The position numbers and the translations under genes were made by a program. Source: Alphaproteobacteria bacterium (GTDB lineage Bacteria; Pseudomonadota; Alphaproteobacteria; Caulobacterales; Parvularculaceae). From it: a stretch of 62,848 bases of DNA. The stretch lies in the NCBI GenBank assembly GCA_030433215.1, contig JAUIMC010000009.1, positions 1-62,848 of the forward strand. The letters run 5' to 3'. Below, one piece after another: positions 25,653 to 34,496 of this stretch. The notes beneath the pieces are model-generated. The model was not told where the DNA came from. It saw nothing but the letters and a program-made list of their open reading frames with translations, and searched no databases. The stretch's first letter is position 1; every line of letters starts with the position of its first letter.

Positions 25653-28499
25653 ATGATGAAAAAGGATTCCACGCTAAACGTAATCGCGGCGCGTCTCCTC
25701 ACCGGAGCCGCGCTCGGCGCCATTGCGGCGGGCGGCGCGGCTGCGCAGGTCCGCGATGAAATCGTCGTCACATCTCAGCGTACTGAGCAATCGCTGCAGG
25801 ATGTTCCGATCTCGGTCACGGCTTTCTCCGGCGCCGATCTCGACGCCCAGCAGATCGAGAGTTTCACCGACATTCAGCTCAACACGCCGAACTTTTCGTT
25901 CTCGCGGACCCAGTTTACGACGTCGGCCATCGTTATCCGGGGCGTCGGCGCCCTGGCGGTCGCAGCCGACTCCGAACCGGCGCTTTCGGTCCACCTCAAC
26001 GACTTCCCGCTGGCTTCGCCGCGCCTTTTTGAAACGGAATTTTTCGATGTCGAGCGCATCGAGGTTCTGCGCGGGCCGCAAGGCACGCTGTTCGGCCGCA
26101 ACGCCACCGGCGGCGTCATCAACGTCATCACCGCGAAAGCCAACCCTGACGGCGTCGAAGCCAATGCCGATTTCGAATACGGCAATTTCGACTCGATGAA
26201 ATTCAAGGGCGCCTTGAACGTGCCCGTGACGGATACGCTCGCCGCGCGCATCGCCGGCACCATCATTCAGCGCGACGGCTACACCACCAACGAATTCGAC
26301 GGCTCGAATGTGGACGACCGCGACATCTGGTCGGTGCGCGGCTCGGTCCGCTGGTATCCGACCGAAAACACCACGATCGATCTCGTCGCCAGCCATATGC
26401 GCGAGGACGATTCGCGCCTGCGCCATTCCAACACGGTCTGTACGCGCGATCCGAGCGGCGTTCGCGGCTGTCTGCCGGGCGAGCAGGGCAACGATCATCC
26501 CCATCTTGCGGGCACGACCCACATTCTTTCCTCGGCCCAGACCTTTGAAACCCTGGGCGGGGCGCTCGGCGCCTCCGGCCTTGGCGCGTTCGGCCTGTTC
26601 TCGGTTGCGACCGACCCGAACCAGCTCCAGCCGGCGCGCTCCGACGACCTTCGCGTCATCAACACCGACTTCAACCCGCGCTATAAAGCTGAAGAGACGG
26701 TCTTCATGGCCACTCTCCGTCATGACTTCGAAGATTACACCCTGAAGCTGACGGGCGGCTATGCGGACTCGCGCATCAGCCAGTATCAGGACCAGCTCAA
26801 CGATTCAGGCGCGCCGATCACCCTGAACCCGGCGCTGGCATTCGCAACCCCGATCACCTTCGGCCAGCGTTACGCCGACGGCATCCTGCCGATTTCCGAC
26901 TTCGACGAAGGCAGCACCGGCGTCATCGGCGGCAATGTCGTTCATCAGTCGGCGAATTTCTCGACCGTCGAACAGTCGATCGGCCAAAGCGAATCCTGGT
27001 CGGTGGAAGCCATCGTCAATTCCAATTATGACGGACGCTTCAACTTCCTGATTGGCGGCAACTATCAAAATTCCGAAGGCTTTGCCGACTTCTACACATC
27101 CGGCAACAGCCTCGACTATCTGGCGTCGATTTTCTCGAGCCTGGCTTTCGGCGACGGCACCAGCATTTATGCGCCGTTCTTCCGCTCCGACGGTTCTACG
27201 GAACGCGAGTCGATCTCGGCCTTCGGCGAAGTCTATTACGACATCACTGATACGCTGAAATTCACCGGCGGCCTGCGCTACAACAATGACGAGAAGACCG
27301 TCATGGACCGGGCGCTTCTGCTCGACAGCTTCCTGGCGCTCACCGACACGCCGCCGAACCCGGGTCTTGCCCCGCCCTTCGGCATGGGCATCGCGCCGGT
27401 CGCCGTTCCGCTCGGCACCCAAGACGTCAATGCGTTCCTCGACGCCATCAATCCGCGCCGGGTCGACACGCAGACCTTCAAGGAAGTCACCGGCCGCGCC
27501 GTGCTCGACTGGCAGGTGACGGACAACACGCTGCTCTACGCCTCTTATTCCCGGGGCTATAAGCCGGGCGGCGCCAACGCGCCGAACTCGGTGGGTCTGG
27601 GCGCGCCGCTCACCTATGAGAGCGAGTTCATCAACGCCTATGAAGTCGGCATCAAGTCGAACGCGCTGGACGGCATGCTCCAGGCGAATATCTCCGGCTT
27701 CTATTACGATTATTCGGGCCTGCAGGTCTCGAAGATCATCAACCGCACCTCGGTCAACGAAAATATCGACGCCACGATCTGGGGCCTTGAAGGCGAGTTT
27801 ATTCTTCGCCCGACCGACCGGCTGCGCCTGAACAGCACGGTTTCCTACCTGAAAACGGAGATCGGCGAGTTTTCGAGCTTCGATCCGGGCAACCCGACGG
27901 CCGGCGATCCCGATGCGGATCTGTTCAAGGACATCACCAACGCGGCGAACTGCGTCGTGAAGAACAACGGCGCGCCGAGCCTGATCGGCCAGCCCGCCAA
28001 TCCGGCCGCTGCGCCGGGGCCGGCAAACCCGATCATCACGCCGTTCTCGATCTGCGAAGGTCTTCTCGATCAGGCGATTGCAGGCCGCAACGCCTTCGGC
28101 GCCAATTACGAACTGCTCGGCGGGATCGAACAGAATCTCGAGGGCAACCGTCTGCCGGGCTCGCCGGAATTCTCCTTCAGCGTCGGCGCGGAATACACGC
28201 TCCCGGTTTCGAGCGATGTCGAAGTCACGCCGCGCGTCGACTATTACTGGCAGGACGATTTCTACAGCCGCGTCTTCAACACCGAAGGCGACAAGGTCGA
28301 GTCCTGGGATGTTCTCAACGCCCAGATCACGATCAACAGCGTCGAAGGGCCGTGGTATGTGCGCCTGTTCATGCAGAACGTCCTCGACGACGAACAGATC
28401 ACCGGCAAATATCTGCAGGACCAGTCCGCCGGTCTGATCACCAACATCTTCCTTCAGGAGCCGCGCCGCTACGGCATCGCCGTCGGGGCCCGGTTCTAA
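25653..28499 (+). CDS. TonB-dependent outer-membrane receptor
   Basis: A 948-residue receptor for energised uptake across the outer membrane. The signal peptide ends GGAAAQ (about residue 31). A TonB-box-like EIVVTSQRTEQSLQDVPISV is followed by the plug (to about 165, with RGPQGTLFGRNATGGVINV), then a 22-strand barrel ending in terminal Phe (YGIAVGARF). The plug signature QDVPISVTAFSG is that of the broad 'TonB receptor, FecA/CirA-like' clade common in marine alphaproteobacteria, whose ligands are often unknown. An extracellular insertion near 255-310 contains two cysteines. The substrate cannot be assigned. It is monocistronic with its own terminator. Confidence 0.96.
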   Translation: MMKKDSTLNVIAARLLTGAALGAIAAGGAAAQVRDEIVVTSQRTEQSLQDVPISVTAFSGADLDAQQIESFTDIQLNTPNFSFSRTQFTTSAIVIRGVGALAVAADSEPALSVHLNDFPLASPRLFETEFFDVERIEVLRGPQGTLFGRNATGGVINVITAKANPDGVEANADFEYGNFDSMKFKGALNVPVTDTLAARIAGTIIQRDGYTTNEFDGSNVDDRDIWSVRGSVRWYPTENTTIDLVASHMREDDSRLRHSNTVCTRDPSGVRGCLPGEQGNDHPHLAGTTHILSSAQTFETLGGALGASGLGAFGLFSVATDPNQLQPARSDDLRVINTDFNPRYKAEETVFMATLRHDFEDYTLKLTGGYADSRISQYQDQLNDSGAPITLNPALAFATPITFGQRYADGILPISDFDEGSTGVIGGNVVHQSANFSTVEQSIGQSESWSVEAIVNSNYDGRFNFLIGGNYQNSEGFADFYTSGNSLDYLASIFSSLAFGDGTSIYAPFFRSDGSTERESISAFGEVYYDITDTLKFTGGLRYNNDEKTVMDRALLLDSFLALTDTPPNPGLAPPFGMGIAPVAVPLGTQDVNAFLDAINPRRVDTQTFKEVTGRAVLDWQVTDNTLLYASYSRGYKPGGANAPNSVGLGAPLTYESEFINAYEVGIKSNALDGMLQANISGFYYDYSGLQVSKIINRTSVNENIDATIWGLEGEFILRPTDRLRLNSTVSYLKTEIGEFSSFDPGNPTAGDPDADLFKDITNAANCVVKNNGAPSLIGQPANPAAAPGPANPIITPFSICEGLLDQAIAGRNAFGANYELLGGIEQNLEGNRLPGSPEFSFSVGAEYTLPVSSDVEVTPRVDYYWQDDFYSRVFNTEGDKVESWDVLNAQITINSVEGPWYVRLFMQNVLDDEQITGKYLQDQSAGLITNIFLQEPRRYGIAVGARF

Positions 28500-28527
28500 C
28501 GCCGGACGCGTCAGAGGGGACTTGGAA

Positions 28528-28554
28528 AAGGGCGGCCTTCGGGCCGCCTTTTTT
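28528..28554 (+). terminator. rho-independent terminator after the TonB receptor
   Basis: AAGGGCGGCC and GGGCCGCCTT pair around a TTC loop, followed by a run of T. Confidence 0.9.
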
Positions 28555-28665
28555 CTTATATGATGCCGGGCGCCGACGGCGGGCCGACAATTGTCCCGAT
28601 CTTTTTTACAGGCCGGAAACCGTTCCGGGCGGACAATCGCCGCCTAGTTCGGGCAGGGAAAACCC

Positions 28666-29061
28666 ATGGCCTTCGCCAGGAAAAAAGACAACGGCATGCC
28701 GCGTGTCAGCGCAGACCGCCTCGCTGCGATTGCGGGCGGCGTTCCGCTGGCCGATGAACCGGCGGCGCAAAGCGCCGGGCCGCCCGCCCGCACCATGCTG
28801 GAGCCCGACCTGTCGCGCATCCGTCCGCGCGGCGTTATCGAAACGCCGGAACAGCGCAAGAAGCGCATGACCGCGAAAGTCATCAATTTCACCTTCACGA
28901 TCTTTGCGCGCCTCGTGATCATGGCCGCTCTCGGGATGTTCATGTGGAGCGGCTACGAGATCACCGGAACCATTCAGCGCGGTCCCGCCCTGGGAATGAT
29001 TGCGCTTTTCGCCGATCTCGGGCGTGTTCTTCTGAAGGCCATGGAGCCCGGCACCAAATAA
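28666..29061 (+). CDS. small hypothetical membrane-anchored protein
   Basis: A 131-residue protein. Residues 1-68 are cytoplasmic, charged and Pro/Ala-rich (ARKKDNGMPRVSADRLAAIA; LEPDLSRIRPRGVIETPEQR). One or two hydrophobic segments follow (about 72-96 and 104-122), and it ends KAMEPGTK. I recognise no family. The ATG follows CAGGGAAAACCC. It stands alone between the receptor terminator and the 29-residue frame at 29220. Confidence 0.72.
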   Translation: MAFARKKDNGMPRVSADRLAAIAGGVPLADEPAAQSAGPPARTMLEPDLSRIRPRGVIETPEQRKKRMTAKVINFTFTIFARLVIMAALGMFMWSGYEITGTIQRGPALGMIALFADLGRVLLKAMEPGTK

Positions 29062-29219
29062 GCCGCGCTCGGCCCGTCCCGCCACGCTTTCGCCATAAAG
29101 CACGACCCTGTGATGGCGCGTGAGGCGAAACTCCCTTGTATCGCCGCCCGGCAGCCCTATTTCGACCTCAATACGGGACCCCAATAGACAGGCATCGATT
29201 TGTCTGGGGAGAGAGAACG

Positions 29220-29309
29220 ATGGGTATTCTGGAAATCATTCTGTTTGCGTTTATCGCGTTGACATCCGCTCTTGGCGCGTCGTCACTGTTCCTGACGCCG
29301 CGGCGCTAA
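29220..29309 (+). CDS. 29-residue hydrophobic small protein (candidate)
   Basis: ATG 29220 is preceded by GGGGAGAGAGAACG, a strong ribosome binding site 6-13 bases upstream. The frame encodes MGILEIILFAFIALTSALG, then ASSLFLTPRR, and stops at 29307-29309. It is one predicted membrane helix with a short basic tail, a typical layout for small membrane regulators or type I toxins. Its last 4 bases overlap the end of the convergent DUF423 gene. The sole evidence is sequence. Confidence 0.5.
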   Translation: MGILEIILFAFIALTSALGASSLFLTPRR

Positions 29310-29659
29310 CGCTTCGCGCCGGCGATAATCGCCAGCGTCCAGCCGAGAAGAAAGCCAATGCCGCCGAAAGGCGTCGCCATGCCGAGCTGGCGCGGCGCGC
29401 CCAAGGCCATGGCGTAAAGCGATCCGGCGAAGATAACGGCGCCGACAACGAACGCCCAGCCGGCGCGCGCGAAACCCGGCCGGGGGTGAAGCGCCAGGCT
29501 GAACGCCGCGACGGCGTGGACGAGGCCGTAAAAGGTGGCGGTCTCCCACCAGGCGCTGGCTTCAGGCGACAGCTTGCCTTCGAGCCCGTGGGCGCCGAAG
29601 GCGCCGAGCGCGACGGCGAGAAACCCGATGGCGCCGGCGGCGATGGCGAGGCGGTTCAT
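29306..29659 (-). CDS. DUF423 family inner-membrane protein
   Basis: A 117-residue four-helix membrane protein of the DUF423/YgdD family. The signature AGAIGFLAVALGAFGAHGL opens the protein, ETATFYGLVHAVAAFSLAL follows, and GAPRQLGMATPFGGIGFLLG lies near the end. Function of the family is unknown. ATG 29659 overlaps the upstream haem-domain gene's stop by 4 bases, so the two are translated together. Confidence 0.9.
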   Translation of the reverse strand: MNRLAIAAGAIGFLAVALGAFGAHGLEGKLSPEASAWWETATFYGLVHAVAAFSLALHPRPGFARAGWAFVVGAVIFAGSLYAMALGAPRQLGMATPFGGIGFLLGWTLAIIAGAKR

Positions 29660-30264
29660 GGGCGTGTTCCTTCCGCCGCAAGCGTTTTTGAAACCGTAAA
29701 GGCGCCGCGCATCTCGCCCGGCGCAAATCCCGTGGCGCGGTCGCCCGGATAGCGCTCCAGAATGGCGGTGCGGAGTTCTTCGGAAACATCCGTTCCGTGA
29801 CACAGAACGCATGGCGCGCCGGTCATGATCGGCTTCATATAGCGAAAGGTCTTTCCGTCCGGCGCGTCGACGATCTCGGCGATCTCGAGGCTCGCCGGAT
29901 CGGCGCCGTCTTCCAGCTTTTCCCTGAACATTTCCATCGCCGCGCGTTCAAAGGCGTCCGGCGCATTATCCGGATTGCGCAGGCGCAAAGCCGTGCGCCC
30001 TACCTGCATGCCGGTCTCGGCGGAAACCGCGCCGGCGATCTCCGGCGCCTCGAGATTGCAGACCGCGACGGCGGCGATCGGGCCTTCCCCGGCGATGGTT
30101 TCGACAAGGCGCGCCTTCAGGCGTTCGCCGAGCGCGCCGGTCGCAGCGCGCGCCGTCTCCGTCAGTTCCGGCGCCGGCGCTTCGTCCGGGGCCGCCTCGC
30201 GCGCGCAAGCGCTCAGCGCCAGCAATGCTGCAAAGCCGGCGGCAAGTCGGGGGCTGTTCATCAT
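29656..30264 (-). CDS. Tll0287-like (DUF3365) haem-domain lipoprotein
   Basis: A 202-residue predicted lipoprotein (lipobox ALSACA, Cys 20). It contains the Tll0287-like sensor domain: a helical N-terminus, CNLEAPEIAGAVSAETGMQV, VGRTALRLRNPDNAP, and a c-type haem motif CVLCHG (about 155-160) followed by the PGDRATGFAPGEMRGAFTV ending. Such domains bind haem in the periplasm and are thought to sense redox or gas. It overlaps the DUF423 gene by 4 bases, suggesting a two-protein membrane unit. Confidence 0.88.
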   Translation of the reverse strand: MMNSPRLAAGFAALLALSACAREAAPDEAPAPELTETARAATGALGERLKARLVETIAGEGPIAAVAVCNLEAPEIAGAVSAETGMQVGRTALRLRNPDNAPDAFERAAMEMFREKLEDGADPASLEIAEIVDAPDGKTFRYMKPIMTGAPCVLCHGTDVSEELRTAILERYPGDRATGFAPGEMRGAFTVSKTLAAEGTRP

Positions 30265-30342
30265 GAATTGCCTTTTTCGTTAAGCGCCAGTGACCGTCGA
30301 TCCGGTCTTTGGGGGCCTTTCTTGACCCTAACAGGAAAATGC

Positions 30343-31248
30343 ATGAGGTTCGATGCGCTCTTTTGGCCGGGGATTGCCCAACCGATGATCGTTTTCGTGT
30401 CGCCTGTGAGGCATCCCGCCACATCCAATTCCTATGCCCGCGTCGAAACGCTGCTGAAACACACGGCAGCCTCCATCGCCAATTCGACGAGCGACGACTG
30501 GCGCTATATTCCCGTTCTCTGCCAGGCGCCGCAGGACCGCCTGACGCATCCCAATATCGACTATCATGTGGTGGATTTTCCCCCGCCTGATACGAACAAG
30601 GGATCGGGCGTGCCCATCGAGGCGGTGCGGCGCGACAAGGGAACGAAGACCTTGACGGGCATCATGAAAGCGCGCGACGCCGGCGCCGATTATGTGATGC
30701 TCGCTGATGCGGACGACTTCATTCACCGCGATCTTGCCGCCTATTGCAACGATCACAAGGGTGAAAACGGCTGGTATGTGGACAAGGGGCTGATGTATCC
30801 GGACGGCGGCGCGATCATCGCCGACCTTGACGATTTCAACAATCATTGCGGCACCAGCATCATTCTTTCCATGCGGCTGCTCGAGCCTTTTCTCGATCCG
30901 ACGCTGACGCCGACTTCCCCCGAAGAAGAGATCTTCGCCAAGAGCGATCAGGAATTTCTACAATTCATTCTCGGCTCCCACCGGCCCGTCGTCGACTATT
31001 TTGAAAAGCGCGGGACGCCCTTAAAGCCGTTTCCGTTTCGCGCCTCGGTCTGGCTCACTGACAGCGGGGAGAGCCATTCCGGCATCCGCTTCAACCGCCG
31101 CCCGCGCATCGTCAGCCGCGAGGAGATCGAGACCTTCGGCCTGCCGCTGGAGATGGGGGCCGGGCGCCGGCTCAAGGCGGCGGCGACCGAGCTGCCGGCC
31201 TATCTGGCCAAGCATCTCATCCGGACCCGGCTTCTCGGGCGGGGCTGA
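30343..31248 (+). CDS. glycosyltransferase-like protein (GT-A fold)
   Basis: A 301-residue soluble protein resembling family 2-type transferases: FVSPVRHPATSNSYARVETL at the start, a DYVMLADADDFIH donor/metal site near 120, and KSDQEFLQFILGS in the acceptor region. There are no membrane helices. The sugar and acceptor are unknown, and it does not lie in an obvious polysaccharide locus. ATG 30343 follows ACAGGAAAATGC; an in-frame ATG at 30385, beginning MIVFVSPVRH, is an equally good start because the fold begins there. Confidence 0.75.
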   Translation: MRFDALFWPGIAQPMIVFVSPVRHPATSNSYARVETLLKHTAASIANSTSDDWRYIPVLCQAPQDRLTHPNIDYHVVDFPPPDTNKGSGVPIEAVRRDKGTKTLTGIMKARDAGADYVMLADADDFIHRDLAAYCNDHKGENGWYVDKGLMYPDGGAIIADLDDFNNHCGTSIILSMRLLEPFLDPTLTPTSPEEEIFAKSDQEFLQFILGSHRPVVDYFEKRGTPLKPFPFRASVWLTDSGESHSGIRFNRRPRIVSREEIETFGLPLEMGAGRRLKAAATELPAYLAKHLIRTRLLGRG

Positions 31249-31375
31249 GCTCTTTCCGGCCCTGCCTGTGACGCCCGTCACCCCCGCTTTTTGAGGGGAC
31301 GGCTATCTTTCCTTTCATCGCGGCGCTGGGGGCGCCCGGAAAACGGATAGACGGAAACGGAAAGCGAGAGATCCG

Positions 31376-31834
31376 ATGAAAAAATTCACTGTTGTTCTGG
31401 CTTCGGCGGCGAGCGCGCTGGCCTTCGCGGCGACGGCCCATGCGGCGGCCTATATCAAGTTCGACGGCGTCGACGGCGAGTGCAAAGCCGAATGGAGCGG
31501 CGCCAACACGGTTTATCTCACCACGGACGAGGAGCCTCAGGCGGTCGGCCTTCTCCTGCCGGCGGTGCAGAAAGCGCGCGAGGCGGCGAGGCGTTCGAGC
31601 AGCGGGCGCGGCCAGACCGTCGACGAGTTCGAGATCGAGGAAGGCGACAAGCGCTGGACGCTCTATGACGCCAAAATCCAGCCCACAAGCGATCCGCACA
31701 CGGTCGAAGTCAACTATCGCTGCAAGGACTGGATGGATCTCGACACTGGCGCGAAGGGCAGCGATTGCCGCGCGCAGGTTTTCCAGCAAAAGGCGGCGCC
31801 CGCCAGGACCATGCGGCTGCGCCAAGCCGATTAA
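31376..31834 (+). CDS. secreted hypothetical protein with an Hcp-like first strand
   Basis: A 152-residue protein with a signal peptide (about 1-24, ending AHAA), then YIKFDGVDGECKAEWSG, which recalls the start of Hcp-type beta barrels (Y-x-K-F-D-G-x-D-G-E). A stretch LLLPAVQKAREAARRSSS at about 58-76 is oddly like the helix of the DUF1559 pilin-like family. Four cysteines may form disulfides. Neither similarity is enough to assign a function. A good site AAGCGAGAGATCC precedes the ATG, and a terminator follows. Confidence 0.7.
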   Translation: MKKFTVVLASAASALAFAATAHAAAYIKFDGVDGECKAEWSGANTVYLTTDEEPQAVGLLLPAVQKAREAARRSSSGRGQTVDEFEIEEGDKRWTLYDAKIQPTSDPHTVEVNYRCKDWMDLDTGAKGSDCRAQVFQQKAAPARTMRLRQAD

Positions 31835-31855
31835 GCCTCGCGCCCCGGCGCGGCG

Positions 31856-31890
31856 CCGGCTCCCCGAGCGTGATGCGGGGGGCCGGTTTT
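31856..31890 (+). terminator. rho-independent terminator after the Hcp-like secreted protein
   Basis: CCGGCTCCCC pairs with GGGGGGCCGG around an 11-base loop and is followed by TTTT. Confidence 0.75.
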
Positions 31891-32320
31891 CCTGTGCGCC
31901 CCTGTTTTGCTCCGAAGCCGCGCTGTTTCAACGGCGCCTGGAAGAAACGGGAATAAAAATTTTCACCCTTAAATTCCGTCCCCGTCGGGTTTCCGGGTTT
32001 AAACCGGCGCAGGCCGCCCTATATCCTTAACATTGTCCGGAAGGCGCATGACGTCGCAGGAAAGCGCCGCCCTTTGGAAGAAACCTGCAAGGGCTGCGCA
32101 AATCCGCGCTTTGCCGCCTGCGTCTGGGTTGACGCGACAGGCGGCGTTTGCGAGGTCTGAACGGGCAAGAGCAAGAGCCGGCGCGCCGCTTTATGCGGCG
32201 GTTTCCGCGCCAGCCGGTTTTCGGCGCGTTATTTCGTTTCGCGCGGCATTCGCGAGAGACGGTCAGGGCGCAATCAGCGGGGGCTGCGGCCCCCAAAGAG
32301 AGACGAAAAGGAATTCATTC
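31891..32320. other. intergenic stretch before the FKBP gene
   Basis: About 430 bases without a supportable gene. The FKBP frame stays open upstream to about 32033, but composition is unlike coding sequence and no start has a binding site. AT-rich bases near 31950-31975 may be a promoter. A GC hairpin GGGGGC-TGCG-GCCCCC lies near 32278-32293, about 28 bases before the FKBP start. Confidence 0.5.
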
Positions 32321-32758
32321 ATGGCTGCAGCGAAGAAAGGCGACACCGTCGCCATCGATTATGTCGTGCGAACCGGCGATGGCCGTGTTGTGGGCGGCAC
32401 CCAGGAACAGGGCCCGCAGACGCTGACCCTCGGCTCCGGCGATATTTTCCCCGAGGTTGAAGAAGCGTTGAACGGCATGGCGGAAGGCGAGGAAAAGGCG
32501 GTCACCGTCGGCTCCGACGCCGCCTTCGGGCCGCGCCGCGAGGAAATGGTCGTGCAGATACCGCGCGAGCAGCTCCCCGAGGACCAGCCGCCCCAGCCGG
32601 GCATGTCGCTGTCGGCGCGCACCCAGGACGGCCAGACCATCAATCTCGTCATCACGGAAGTGGGCGAGGAAGCCGTCGTCGCCGACGGCAACCATCCGCT
32701 CGCCGGCGAGGATCTGCATTTCGGTCTGACCCTCGTGGAGATCAAGGAAGCCGCGTAA
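32321..32758 (+). CDS. SlyD/FKBP-type peptidyl-prolyl isomerase
   Basis: A 145-residue FKBP of the SlyD/FkpB type, a cis-trans prolyl isomerase with chaperone activity. It has the shortened N-terminus VAIDYVVRTGDGRVVGGT, then SGDIFPEVEEALNGM, an insert-in-flap region with FGPRREEMVVQIPREQLP, and the late NHPLAGEDLHFGLTLVEI signature of SlyD proteins. No signal peptide, so cytoplasmic; the His-rich metal tail of E. coli SlyD is absent. ATG 32321 is preceded by AAAAGGAATTCATTC. Confidence 0.92.
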   Translation: MAAAKKGDTVAIDYVVRTGDGRVVGGTQEQGPQTLTLGSGDIFPEVEEALNGMAEGEEKAVTVGSDAAFGPRREEMVVQIPREQLPEDQPPQPGMSLSARTQDGQTINLVITEVGEEAVVADGNHPLAGEDLHFGLTLVEIKEAA

Positions 32759-32784
32759 GCGAGCTTTCCTTATCCGGAATTTGA

Positions 32785-32817
32785 AAAACGGCGCCCGTTG
32801 CTGACGGGCGCCGTTTT
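32785..32817. terminator. rho-independent terminator after the FKBP gene
   Basis: AAAACGGCGCCCGT pairs with ACGGGCGCCGTTTT around a 5-base loop. It is symmetric, so it may also act for the convergent lipoprotein gene. Confidence 0.9.
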
Positions 32818-32859
32818 CGTTGTTTGCGGTCTCGCGTTTGAAGCCGGCGCCCTCCTGGC

Positions 32860-33492
32860 TCAGTCCTCGCGCAAATCCTGTATGGTCACGCTGACGGCGC
32901 CCGCATAGGAGAACTGGCGCGTCGTCTCGTAATCGATCCCGGAATAGGAGTTCATGCAGAACATGCCGGTGCAGATGGTCTGCGTGTCGATGCCGAGCGT
33001 CACGCTGTCATATTCCGCGCCCACAAGCTCCGGCGCCGCGCGGATCAGAATATAGCGTTCCTCCGCGCGCGGCCTCAGCTGCACCCCGTAGACAACGCCC
33101 TGGAAGAGAAAATCGTCACGGGTGAAGACGCGCGACGGCGCGCCGTCCTCGTCGAGCAGCGCAATGTCCGGCGCGAAGATGCGCGCCTGTTCCAGAACGC
33201 CCCCGGCGATCATGACGGATTCCGGCGCGAAACCGGGAAGCCGGAACAGCGCATAGGTCGCCTTCCCGCCGTCTTCCAGGTTCACGCAAGGGGAGTCCGC
33301 GCCGATATCCTGCGTGATCGTGTAGCGCTTTTTTTCTTTCGGCGAGATCAGGTCGATGGCCCCGGCGAGATCGACATCGTCATCGCACTGGCGGCCGTCG
33401 ATGGATAAGAGAGCCGGCGGCGGCGGGGGCGGCGTCGCGCAAGCCCCCAGCATGAGGGCGAGGACCAGCGCGGCGGTCTTTTTCGAAAACAT
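32860..33492 (-). CDS. hypothetical lipoprotein (MalM-like layout)
   Basis: A 210-residue predicted lipoprotein: lipobox LMLGACA (Cys 18), then a run of prolines (TPPPPPP) and a beta-rich domain with two cysteine pairs (QCDDD, SPCVN, TICTGMFCMN). The short N-terminal spacer and strand pattern resemble MalM-type periplasmic proteins, but the match is weak. It is 12 bases downstream of another lipoprotein gene on the same strand, so the two likely form one envelope unit. Confidence 0.75.
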   Translation of the reverse strand: MFSKKTAALVLALMLGACATPPPPPPALLSIDGRQCDDDVDLAGAIDLISPKEKKRYTITQDIGADSPCVNLEDGGKATYALFRLPGFAPESVMIAGGVLEQARIFAPDIALLDEDGAPSRVFTRDDFLFQGVVYGVQLRPRAEERYILIRAAPELVGAEYDSVTLGIDTQTICTGMFCMNSYSGIDYETTRQFSYAGAVSVTIQDLRED

Positions 33493-33504
33493 AGCCGGGC
33501 CCCG

Positions 33505-34209
33505 CTAGTTCAGAACCGAAGCGATGGTTTCGGCGACCCGCGTCATCGCTTCGCGCATCCCGGCGATGGCCTTTTCCGGGTTCTCTTCGATTTCCTTGAT
33601 ATTGCGGAAATTATAGGACGGGTCCGGCGTGATGGTGACGACGCCTTCGCGCGGGTTCAGCGGATTGTAGACGATGGCGTTCTGCATCAGCGTCGCGCCG
33701 TCGGCCGAGGAAACGAGGCGCACCTCGCAGATAAAGGTCGGCCGCCATGGCTGGCCCGCTCCGGCGGAGAGATAGCCGTAGATTTCCGTCGCGATGTCGA
33801 GATAGGCGTCGGCGCCGCTCTCGAGATTTTCATAACTCGCCAGCAAGTCGCGGGTTGAGCTGCGTTCCGGCGTGTCGATAAAGTCGATGGCGTAGCCCTT
33901 TTCCATCAAATATTTCCGCAGCGCCGCTTCGAACACCGGCGTCGGCTCGAAGCCGTTTTCCTCCAGCATTTCCTTGAACCGCCCCTCGCGGTTGGCGTCG
34001 ACGCCGGCGTCGATAAGGGCGCCGATGAGTCCGAAGCTTGAGCCCGCCGACGCGACCTGCGTCACATTCGGGCGCTCAGGCAGCGTGTCGTCGAGAACGG
34101 CGATGCTCTCCACGGCTGCGGTTTCACGGTCGAAAGGCGTCGGCGTGTAAGGCGTGGCGCATGCCGCCAGGGCGAGGCAGAGCCCCGCCGCTGCAATAAA
34201 TCTCAGCAT
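33505..34209 (-). CDS. hypothetical lipoprotein
   Basis: A 234-residue predicted lipoprotein with lipobox ALAACA (Cys 17). The mature protein has TPFDRETAAVESIAVLDDTLP, a glycine segment SAGSSFGLIGALIDAGVDAN, and alpha-beta sequence up to TRVAETIASVLN. It resembles the curli-assembly-type/DUF-type lipoproteins that bind small regulators only in general outline; no family is assigned. It precedes the other lipoprotein gene. The upstream region at 34210-34431 is AT-rich, with a 12-bp palindrome ATATTTAAATAT at 34253-34264, probably promoter DNA. Confidence 0.75.
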   Translation of the reverse strand: MLRFIAAAGLCLALAACATPYTPTPFDRETAAVESIAVLDDTLPERPNVTQVASAGSSFGLIGALIDAGVDANREGRFKEMLEENGFEPTPVFEAALRKYLMEKGYAIDFIDTPERSSTRDLLASYENLESGADAYLDIATEIYGYLSAGAGQPWRPTFICEVRLVSSADGATLMQNAIVYNPLNPREGVVTITPDPSYNFRNIKEIEENPEKAIAGMREAMTRVAETIASVLN

Positions 34210-34431
34210 TTCCGAAAGGCCCCTAATACCCCAGTTATGATCCCCCTAGTGAATATTTAAATATGTCTGGAGAATGAACGCAAATTATTTCTGACTGTCC
34301 TATTTTTTCTTGTATGTCAGATTTATGACTTACACTGAATTGTGCGGACGCGAAGTGGAGCGGCCCGCTTCCGCCATGCCTGACCGCCCGCCGGTTGCGC
34401 GGCGCCGGGGGTTTTCTCCCTGCCGGAAATG

Positions 34432-34460
34432 AAAACGGCGCCCGTCGCGGGCGCCGTTTT
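34432..34460 (-). terminator. rho-independent terminator after the DUF2059 gene
   Basis: AAAACGGCGCCCG pairs with CGGGCGCCGTTTT around TCG. It lies 36 bases past the stop at 34497. It is nearly the same sequence as the terminator at 32785-32817. Confidence 0.88.
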
Positions 34461-34496
34461 TGGCAAGGCCGTTTAAGGTAAGGAGGCGTACGGAGC

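Noticed and set aside
32033..32320. 5' extension of the FKBP frame
   Set aside because: It is open only by chance; the domain begins at 32321, where a good ribosome binding site lies.
34253..34264. 12-bp palindrome ATATTTAAATAT
   Set aside because: AT palindromes are common in promoter DNA; no second copy or known operator match is seen.
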